From the NCBI GenBank assembly GCA_964561995.1, contig CAZLQZ010000003.1, positions 1 through 64,000 of the forward strand: a DNA stretch of 64,000 bases. The letters are read 5' to 3'. Each line of letters starts with the position of its first letter. The first letter of the stretch is position 1. A model generated the notes under the pieces. That model was not told the origin of the DNA, did no database searches, and was given only the letters and a program-made list of their open reading frames with translations. The DNA is from JABIAG01 sp964561995 (GTDB taxonomy: Archaea > Nanobdellota > Nanobdellia > Woesearchaeales > JABIAG01). This document shows positions 25,801-37,800 of this stretch, piece after piece. The position numbers and the translations under genes are program-made.

Positions 25801-28800
25801 ATAATCTGCTTCATTTAAATTTTCAAGAACTGAAATTGTAAAATTGTTAGAATTGTTATCGGTAATTGAAGTCAATACAATATTATCAGAATCATCTTTA
25901 ATTACATAATAACTTACATTTACATTTTCTTGATAAATTATTGTCATATTTGGACGGAGTTCAGTAAGAATATTTTCTAAAACGTCTGCTGCCGAAAATG
26001 GACTTTCGGGTTTGTAACCTTGTTGAATTATATTTACTTCGTCAAGCGAAACAAATAAAAATTTATCATCAACATGAATTGCCTGATTCAAAAGTTCTTC
26101 TAATTCCTCGGGGTCAGCACTATCAAAAGGAAATGCTTCAATAAATTGATTTACATCATTTTCAATGATATTTTGAAATTCTAAAGCTCTTAAATTGGAT
26201 TTAAAAGACATAATAAGCACTCTTACATCTTCATCCGATTCACTTTTATAAGCTAAATTTAATGCATTTTCAATTCCAAAATCTTTTGCTTCATCACCTA
26301 ACCCCACAATATCATACTCTTCATAAGTATAACCAATAATTTCTGAATTGATTTTGTCAATTAAATCTTTAATTTTACTTGTATAAGATAATTCTACAAA
26401 TTCAGGTCCATCAGTATCAACCAAGAAATTACCTTTATATGTTCCGACATTGTTTGATATAACGCCAGTAGCGTTTATTTCATACTCATAATTTCCATCT
26501 GACGGAACTGTGAAGCTAAAATTAAATTCTACATAAGTTGCAGAAGCTGCATTTGCATCATGACTATATCCATCAATAAGTAATTCAGAATCTTTTACTT
26601 CTTTATCTGAAAATGCAGCAATTTCAATATCTTTAGAAGTTAAAACATTATCATTAACTGAATCGATAGTAATAACTGGCAAAGAATCATCAATAGTAAA
26701 TTCAATTGAATTAGTTGGACCTTTACCACCTAAAATATTTATTAAAGTAATATTTAAAGTATAAGTTCCATTAGGAATCACTCCGAAATCCGATAAAGAA
26801 ACTTTACTTAATTCTGAATTGATTTCAATAGTTCCATCGTTACATTTTGAATCATCATTGCATAAAACTACATTAGTTTCATTATACACAATAAATTCTG
26901 CCTTGTTTACTTCAACTTCAGAATCAAATTTAGCAGAAACCTCAAATAATTTACCATATTCCCCGTAATTTTCAGGAACTCTTAATTTGTTATCTAATAC
27001 AACAGGTAAATTAGTGGTAAAATTAACAACGACACTTGATTGAGCAACATTACCTACTTCATCAGCAACCTCCACTGTAATAACATTAATTCCTTTTTGA
27101 ACTAGTTGAGCAGTTGTTGTATGTTCGCCATCTAAAGCAAATAGTTCTTCAGTTAAAATGTTATTAATAAATATCTTTGCTGTAACGTCTTCAAAAACTT
27201 CATATTTAAGTTCAGGATAAGTATTAGTTAAATACGGTCTTAAATTATCATAAGGTGTAATTATTCTTGCAGGGTCTACAGTTGTATCAACTTCAAAACT
27301 AACTACTTCATAAACGTCCGATATTTTTGGATCAAAAGGAAAACAAGATATTGAAAAGGGATAAATTCCATCTTTTAAATCAACAATAGAATTAGAAAGG
27401 TATGAAAATTGCAATTCATGATTTTTAAGATTATCATTTTCAGATTCCAATCTTAAAGTAACTTCTCCACTCGAATTAATTAAATATCCACCATCGAAAT
27501 GAACATCACAAACTGCATCCCAATAAGTTTTAACTAATAATTTAGGTGTTGCATCTGCGGTTTTACCATTAGGTTTAATACTAACAATTTGTAATTCTAA
27601 ATCAGTATCTACTGTTAAATTAACTTCTTGTTCAACGAAATTACCTGCACGGTCTAAACAATTAACAAAATAAGTATAATTACCATCCCCCACTCTGAAC
27701 TCATCAGTTGAAAAAGTTGTTCCAAAGTCTTGTCCTAAAGAAGTGTAAACTGCTTCATCTTTTTCTTTATATTTACATTTAATTTCATCAAGAGAACTAA
27801 CAGTTAAACGAGTTTTATTAATTTCATACAGCAAGTAATCATTAACTTCAACTTTAAATGCATTTTCAAATTCTGAACTAAAAACAGGTTCATTAAAATC
27901 AACAACAAGTTCTAATTGTGTTGTTTTATTATTACCAAATAAATCTTTACATGATACATCTAAACTATTACTTCCTTCAATTAGTTCTTCAACCATAGTA
28001 TGATTAAATATAGTATCATTTTCTTTATTCATTGACATTTTATCATTATCAAAGTAAGAGACATAACATTCAGTACTTGGTTCGTGAGTTATGATTTTAA
28101 ATGTAGCAAGGAGTTTATTTGTATATCCAGGATTTATATTTTGAGGGAAAAATAATACTTTTGGGCCGTCTTTATCGGTAATCATGTTAATCAAATAGGA
28201 TTTATCATTTCCTACATCATCTTGAATTGTAACATAAAGTACGTTTGATGTTTCAGCATTTTCCTCTTCTTCTAAAGTAACACCATTAATATCAAATTCA
28301 ACATCATTACCACGTATAATTACATCATAACTGTCATCAGTATTGTCTAAGTAAGAAGATAAAATTATAGATGCATCAGTATCATCTTTATTATATCGCC
28401 CAAAGATATTAACTAATGAAGAATTTGTTCTAAATGCATAATCGTGAGTTTGTGAATCTGCAGTCATAATTACACCATCATTACCAGTAACATCAATAAA
28501 TGTGATTTCGGGAGTTGAATTGTCCACAAATATCGACCTATTAAATGAGTCTGAAACTCTTCTTGAAGAATCATTTGCATAAATCTCAATTATGTGTTGT
28601 CCAGGCTCAAGATTAAATTCAATATCGTCGTCTTCGCCAAATTTGTAAATGCCAAAACCCTCACTATCTGTTTGAATATATTCTGCTATTTTTGTTGTAA
28701 ATAATAAATTGTCAACTAAAACAGACAATGTTTTGATTCCATCACTTCCAACAGAATAATCTTTTAATCTTCCCTTTAAACTAATTTTTTGATATTTTGA

Positions 28801-31800
28801 TCTGATGTTATCCATGCTTTGGGTACTATCATAAACATCAGAAACTACAATGCTATTTTTTACCAAAGGTACATCTGCATCCAATTTAAGACTGTATATT
28901 TCAGGAGTAGAATTGTCTACAAAGAATGAATAAGTGGAAGGAATTTCTGAATCAACAAATAATATTTCTCTTACTGAGATTAAAATTTCACAATGTGAAC
29001 ATTTCCATTCTTCTTTAGGTGTTAAATTAAATAATCTTTTACCATCTCCAGTATCTGCAATAGTAATATTGACAATGAAATCATCTTGATTCATTAAAAC
29101 TTCATCACCGCCATATTCTCTTACTTCGATAGGAGTTTTTATTGCATCTGTAAATCCTAATTCTAAATCACTATCTTTTTTATCTTCAGCATCATTAAAC
29201 TTAACAAACAAAGACTCTTTATCACTTTGAGTATATTCTGGTGCAAAAGTCCAATCTGTATCATCACCTAAACTCCAACCAACAACACCGGGCATGCTTG
29301 TATCAAAACCAAAAGCTAATTTAAAAGGAGTTGGGAAAGGACTAAGTAAGAATTGGTCTTTTTCATTAACAGATGCTTTATTTCCAAAATCATCTTCTAC
29401 ACTATAATATATAAAATATATTGAATCTTCCCATCTTGAAGGACTTTCTAAGTCTAATGCATAGAATTGGAAAGTTGCTTCTGTTAAAGATTCAGCATTA
29501 GGATTTATTTCCCAAGTTTCATTTTCTTCTACAGTTGGACTCCAAGTATATTTGTAAAGTATAAATGTTCCATTATTAATTCCTGCATTATCTTTAAATG
29601 TTAAAGTAAATGGGTCATCAACATTACTTAAATATTGATTATGTTCATTAATTATTGAATCATATAAAGGGCGACTTTGCATTTTTAATATTGAAGGGCC
29701 TTTCCAATCATTAATAAAAATAATTGTTTCTGAAGAAATGGAATTACCTGCTAAATCTGTAACATTGAAAATAAAAGTTTTATTTACTTCTAAATTTTCA
29801 AGTTTTTCAATATTAAAACTATAATATAAAGAATCATTTATTTCTGATTTTCTTTCGTAGGTATTGTCATGGTCTTTTTCATTTAAAGTAATTAATGAAA
29901 ATTCATTTACGCTAATGTTTATTTCTAGTTCAAAATTGTCTGGAACATGATAATAATAAAGTATGCTTCCGCTTCTTTCTATTGGTTGACCGGGATATTC
30001 GGGATGAAATTCAGAATAAGTTGTTGGTACTATTTCTTCAATTTCTGGATCAATAGTGTCTAATGTAATGTTTAAAACAAAAGGATTTTCCATTTCATTA
30101 TCTAAATCATCTTTAGCAATAAGTGTGATTTCTTCTAGGTCCCCTTCTTCTAATTCTAAATTTAATGTGATATTGTATGACAAATTCTTTCCAACTTGAA
30201 CAAAAGATTCATGCTGTAATGGAAGATTTATTTCTGAATCAAAATAAGTTAATTTTACGTCGCTTAATTCATCAAGATTTTCAGCAATGTCGATTTGTAA
30301 ACACATCAAACCACTTTCTTGAGTGTAATAAGAATTGCCAAGTCTACTGATTTCAGTTAATGGTGAACCACAACTTCCCAAACTTAAAATCATATCGTTG
30401 ACAATTGGAGGTTGGTCATCTAAAGTTAAATTAACTCCATCAATTGGAACTCCGCAATCATTCGAAGTAAAACATTCATAATTTTTGGAATCAGTTAATT
30501 TTCCCGAACATTCAATATTAATTGTATTAACAACATTTTCAAAGAAATCATTTTTATCTAAAGATGCTTTGTAAACGCCACCAGATTCAAATAATTCTTT
30601 TGCTCTTCCAACTATAGGTACGTTATCTTGATAAGATAATGTTTTTCTAGATTTGGTTATTCCAGTTTGGGAATTTTTAACAATATAAGAACACTTAATT
30701 GGATCTTGATCTTCGGAATATTTCCCACCAGGAACATTTGTTCCAATAATCAAATCATAATTATCAAAATTTGGAACCCTTGAATTGTTTTCAGGTTGAA
30801 TAAATGAAAAATTAAGTTTCGGATTAGATTGATAATTAAAACTTCCTTGAATTGTATTTTCTTTACCATAATAATTTTTACAAATGATTGTTAAATCTGC
30901 ATTATAATTTTTACCAACTTCTAAATCATTAGCAATTTCTTCAGACATAGAAACTTTTTTAGGTACAACTAAATCAAATAATTTATCTTCATAAGTTACT
31001 ATATTTTTGCTTGGATTGTTTTGTGTAAAATTATAATTACATTTAACTTTTATATTTTCTTGAGTATAAACTTCCATAGTAAAAGTTTCAGTCAAAAAGG
31101 ACTGAGTTGTAATTATGGGAGAGAGTTCTAAGGGACTTTTTAATGTATAATCATCATTATTAAGATATAATGGCCTAAATTCATAAATTTCATTTTCAAG
31201 TTCATCAACACAAGTAAAATGTAAATATTGCTGAGTTGCTAATGACAAAAATTCAATTGAATGATTATAACCAAAAACATTATCATCTTCATTTGATGCT
31301 TGATTTCCAGAATTAGCCGGTTTTTCATTAGTATATTGATTACTAACCCAACACTTAGCAGGCTCATTTGTTTTAAAATAAATTTCAACATTGTCATTAA
31401 TAGTATAATAACCCGGACCAAAATAATCATTACTTATTTCTGTATCAAAGTGATAATAAGATTCTTTTCCTTCGGTAAAACTATTAGAATGCTCAATAAC
31501 TGGACCAGCATTATCAATATTCATTTTTGCAAAAGAAAAACCAACATTATTTGCTAAATCGTTTGCTTGACATACAACAACTATCCTATTTTCTTTACCT
31601 GAATCTGGCAATTCAATATCATCTGTTGAAATATCAAAAGCATCAGAATAATCATTAACTCCATTATTCATATAGGGTGTCCAATTATAAGAATAGTTGT
31701 TATAATTAACTTCTGACACATCTTCAAAAATTTTGTATATTATATTTTGACAATCTGTATCATCACTACATTCACAACTAAAGTTTGCAATTATGCCGTC

Positions 31801-34800
31801 ACCAATCCATTTGAATTTAAGAGGTGCTAAAGTATCATTTAATTTTGCATCAATTACAGGTTCAACATTATCAATAATAACTTCAAAATCTTTAGTAATT
31901 ACATTAGTTGATTTATCTTCCATCATTAATTGTAACATTATTTTTTCATAAGAATAAAGAGTTGTATCAAACTTAAATCTAATTTGGGGACTTTTTATTT
32001 TTCCAGGAGTTAGTAATTTTGGCGAATCTATTTCTTCACTGTAATAATAAAAATCAATCTTTTCTTCTGCAAAAGGGAGAGTATCATTTGTTACATTAAT
32101 TCTGTATGCTCCATAATTATAACCTGCGTGATTTCTAATATCTAAAAAATCAACATCTAAACTTAAAATGGGTTTATTATTTCCAATAACTAAACTTTCA
32201 TCTTCGCCTTCAATAGACTTGATTTGGGGGTTTTCATCATCAGTATGAACAATTGCATAATGTTCATATTGCTGCCCTTCATCTCCAGAATCACGATTTA
32301 CATAAATTGAAGAAATATTAATCAAATAATCCTTTCCATTTTCTAACAAATTACCAGATTTAAAAGAAACATTATATTTGTTTAAACCTTCATAAGTTTC
32401 AGGTACATCAAATACTTGTATTTGTGCTTTTTTAATTGTATCTCCACTTATTGCAGTTACGTTTCTTAATGAAATATTAAACTTGTTATTAGTAGTATAT
32501 AATTCAATTGTAAAACTAGTTTCGCAATTGGCATTAAGATAAAAGTGTTCAATATAAGGCATATCCTTATACTCTTCGGGTTCATACAAATTGTCAACTT
32601 TTCTTCCAGAATCTAAAAGATTCATTTCAATATCAAAAGCACAAGGGTCATAATAAATAGTGTTTAAATAACTTCCAGTTTGAGAATTTCCCACTTTATC
32701 TTTTGCTTCAACATTTATATCAAAAGAAACTCTATTTTCAGTTGTTTCATCACATTCAAAGAAATCAAAAAAATCAACATTTTCATCAGTTAACAATTCA
32801 CTATTAATACCTATATTAAATATGTTACCTTGAGAATTTTTAACAACATAATCTAATGACAGTTCTTGAATATAGCCATAATCATTCAAAACGTATTTTA
32901 GGTCTGAATCAAAACCAGTAATTGTTAAAAAAATTTTACCTTTTGAAATGGTAACTTTAATTGAAGATTTGTTTAATGAATCTACTCCAGAAAATTGTTC
33001 AACTAATGTTATACCAATTCCTCTTTCTAATGTTGAATATGCATTATCTAAAGGTACAACATTTACTTGCGGACCAATTAAATCAACAAAAAACTCTTTT
33101 TGTTCAGTATGATAATTAGCTACATCATCATACAACTTAAAATCATAAACATACCTTCCCCTTTCATCAAAATCATCAGATTCATTACTAAAAGTAAACA
33201 ATCCGGGATAGTTATCATAATTATAAAAATTAAATATTTCAGTGTCATTAGTTAAGAAAACATCAACTGCATCAATTAAAGTAATATGATAATACAATCC
33301 AGAAGAACCGTCACATTCACCATTTTCTGCAGAGAAAGAAGCAGGAAGGTCATATCCATAAAGTTTTAAGTTTATAGGACCATTAACTGCAATATATTTG
33401 TTTTCATAAGTTCGTATTGCTTCTTTATCATTTTCATCAATTAAATCATTAGGAATACACAAAAGCAAATTATCGTTTTTTGTTTGTTTCAATATCTTTC
33501 TATCTGAAATAGAAAATTCCATTTCTTCATCTAAAGCATAATTAACAATTAAATTTTCTAAAAAAATAATTTCATTTTTATCTGAAGCAATAACTTCTAC
33601 AGTGTCATCAGCTGAAACGCCAACAAAATTAATTGTTTGTCCTGAACCATAAAATTGTCCATCTGCCGGACTATTCCAATCAATACTTGAAGGGGCAGTC
33701 GTATCTAATTTAAAATTAATATCGAAATCAGCAGATAATTGAGAATTTACACTTTTAACATCAAACAATCTTAAGGTTTTTTCATTACCTGACTCATCTT
33801 CTTTAAAGATTTTTAATTCATAAAGTTTAGAATTTTCTCCAGCTTCATTAAGTAAAAAATTATAATTTTTATCAAATCCATTCAAGATTCCTGCATTTCT
33901 AAAAATAGTTTCAACATTTTCGTCAAAAGTTAGATTTATTAAAAATGCATCATGTAAATCATCTGAATCATAATCACCATAACCTATTTTGTAAGTATCA
34001 GTTTGCGAATTATATTGACAATTAGGTTTTATTTCACAATCTATAAAAGTATAGTTCAATAATACTGCTGGCGTTGAATCATTTACTGAAACATTAAATT
34101 TAATTGTATCATTACATACTCCTGCAGCATCACACAATTTTATAAACATAGAATAATTTCCAAAAACTAAGAAATCGTAATCATCTTGAGTTAAGTTACC
34201 TTCAAAAGTATTTTCATCAATTAAATCTAATTCAAAATCTTTTACATTACTTCCGTCTTTTACAAATTTAATACTGCTAAAGTTAACCAATTGAGTATAT
34301 TTTGGATCTGCACCTTTAACAACAAAAGTATAGTTTTGTTTTTTATCTAATGTGAAATTCTCTTTATTATATGGTAAAACAAATCCATCATCAATTTTAG
34401 TAATTGTTATGGGATTTTGTGATTCTGTTTTTTCAATTAATACTGGAGGAATAAAATCAACAAAATAAACAGACAAATCAGAACTGGTTTCTTGATTCAA
34501 ATGGTCTATGGCGTATACCGTTACTAAATTCATACCATGATTTAATTTTATTTTCCCATTGTAAGTATATTCAGTAGGGAAGTCATTATTAGTTGACAAT
34601 TCAGTAATAAATACATTACTATCTAAAACCCATTCGGTAGATTCAAAATCGGATTCTGACTCATAATTTTTAACTTCTACTAAAGCTGCCTTCATACCTT
34701 TATCTTCAGAAATAATTACCTCAGCATCAATATTGATTATTTCTAAAGGAACACTAAGATAAATAGAAAGTTCTTCACTATTTTTTTTTAGTGTTGTACT

Positions 34801-37800
34801 TTGAATTTCTGGTGCACCCGAATCTAAATTAGATGAAAAATCAAATAATACCTTATTTAAGTTTGAAATACCATCTTGTGCACTTACTTTAACTAGGCCA
34901 TCGACACTTTCTAAACTAAATACTCCATTATAAGAAGTTGAAGTTGGAGGAATTGAATCAGAATAAGTAAAAATTTGACAAACATCCAATCCTGCTTCAT
35001 AAGGATAATTGCTTACATCTGCCAAAGTGATTTTTGAAATTATTTTTTGAGAATATAATGGTGCCTTTAATTTATCACCACAATTATTTAAATCGTTAAT
35101 TTTAAATTCATAATCTTTTTTACCATCAATTGTAAAATTTTCAAACACAAAATTAGCATACTCATCAACAACCATATTCTCTGAATTAATCAAAATCGAT
35201 TTATCAATTAATAATCCATTTTCATAAGCTTCAATTGAATAATCGCAACTTGATGAAGGTTTACTAGCAATCATTAAATCAAAAGAGTGCACTAAATATT
35301 CATTATCAAAACTAAGAGTAACATTAATTTCTAGATTAGATGTTGTTATTCCAGAAGGAATATTATCTATTTTTGCAATTTCATTTCCTGCCAAATGTAA
35401 TGATTGTCTTGTATCTTTACATTCTAATTTAATTTGAGAAGAAGAAGAAAATGCCACATTACTTGTTTTTCTTAAAAATCCATAACTGTCAGTATCTCCA
35501 TCATTAAAATCATTAAATTCTTCATCATTAATTTCAATTACAATTTCAGGAGAAAAAGCATCAATAACTAATGTAAAACTTTCATTATCAGAAATAGTCT
35601 CACCATTAATTGTTTTTGAACAATTATAATCAACTTGATAAACGCCATTTGGATTATCGCCCAAAAGGTCTCCATAATCTATAAAATCACTTTTTAAACA
35701 AAAATATCCCTCTTCAAAATATGTATCACTACAACCAGAATCAACATTAACAACTTCATATTGTTGTGAAGTAAAACCATTTCTAAATGTATAACTACAT
35801 TCGCTTGGTTCAAATGAAAAACTAGTTGTATAGGATAATAATTTAAAATCTGATCCTTTTGTTCTTATTCCTGTATCTAAATAATTATGAACTTCATCAT
35901 CTAAAGAAACTGCCTTAAATAAAGATTTCTCAATTATTGGGTCTTTATCAACTAAAAAATGGCGTGTTGCAATATCAATGTTACCAGTAACATCCAAGCA
36001 TCTTAATTTTAAAATATATTCGCCATCTTTTAATCCGGGCACAGAAATTTCCGCTATGTCCCCTTCAGAAACTTCAATTCCATCTCTTAAATAATCACTA
36101 TAAATTAAATAATTAAAACTCTCATCGTACAATTTTTCAAAAGTTTCAGTACAACCTCCTCTTGCAGAAGTACTTACCTTATATTGCACATTAAGAGTCA
36201 TTCCTTGTGCATCTTCATCTAAACTTTGTTCTAAAATATTAATTAATGGAGGAGAAGTATCAATAGGAAATGATAACTCTTTAACTTTTTCTTTATTAAA
36301 ATTTTGATCTTCAGTAAAATATCTTACAAACCTTGTTCCAGAAGGAATAGGTAAATCACCATCATAAAAATAAGACCTATACTTTTGATTTTCTATTTCA
36401 ATTGGATCTAAACTAATGGTGGGGTCTAAAGCATAAATAAAATTTTGATTTGACCAATCATTATCTAAAATGTGTCTATCATAAGTACAATCATTTAGCT
36501 CATCTTCTCCAAAACAATAATATAAAATAAAATTAGCCAAATAATATTCATCTAAATATTCATCCTGGTCATCAACTTGAATTGTGAATTTCACTTCACT
36601 TTCAGACATAAAAGTTGAAGTTTTAAGTTGATCATTTGCAGAAGTACTTTTCTTAACTATTTGAACAGAAGTTCTAGGGGGATTTAAATCCTGTTCACAT
36701 TCAATAAATATTGAATCAAATTGCGGTGAAGGATCTGTTAAAGCACGTCCATAACTTCCTTCAATATTATCACAACTACTCTTTCTACAAAATTCTTCAG
36801 TCGGAATTTTATCACCATAAAGTGCATCATTTTCAAATCTTCTATCGCTCACATCCCAATTACAAGCTTCAAAACCACATGAATTATAATATTCAACAGA
36901 ATCAGCATCCACAAAACCATTACAATCTTCAGCTTCAAAAATCATACATCCTTTTTTCAAATTAATAATATCTTCACAATCAGAACAAACACTGACTTCA
37001 TCAGAATCTAATTTTCCACAAGATTCATTATGACCTATTGCTGAACAAACATCTTTATTACAGCCAGAAAGCAGATCAATTTTATCACATTCAGAACATA
37101 AATTTTCATTTTCATCTTTTGAAACACAAATTCCTTCTCCTAAATTAGTTGTTTCTGGAATAGAAACCCAACTACATCCTGTTTCTTCAGAGCTTTGCAA
37201 TCCTAAATTACAATGGTCTATTTCACAAGCATATTGAGATTTATATCCTAAACAACTATCAATTCTAAGACAACTTCCACAAGAATCGGTTACCCTATTA
37301 TCAATTGAAGTTATAGAATTTTCATCATCAAGAACATATCTTGAATAATCCAAATAACAATAATTAGGATTAGTTGAACTACCTTCACACGTTTTAGCAT
37401 TGTTTGTTTCCCATGAATAAGTTTTAAAATTGAGTAATCCAAAAAAGTTTGAAACTCCAAACAAGTTTCCTGTATAAGAAGTACCAAAAGAACTACATTC
37501 ATCAGCTTCAACACAATTTGCATTTGGTTTACCATTTTCGTATGAATTTAAACAATAAAGGTCATAAGGATCAGAAGGACAATCATTCAATCCCAAAACT
37601 TTCAATCCTCCCAAATATTCAAATAAAAACTCACTTCCAAGTTCATAACTTAAAGTGGATCTACTTTGATCATTACAACTGTATTTTGTTTTTGAATTTA
37701 AAGAAGGAATACAAAAATTATCATTCAAAGATAAACCATCACAAATTTTATCGCCAGAAAATTTGACACTTGTATTTTTAATACCATTACATCCACCAAC

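Noticed and set aside
31239..31557. Open frames on both strands inside the giant gene
   Set aside because: Short, Ile-rich translations of AT-rich DNA in non-coding frames. The giant frame continues uninterrupted.
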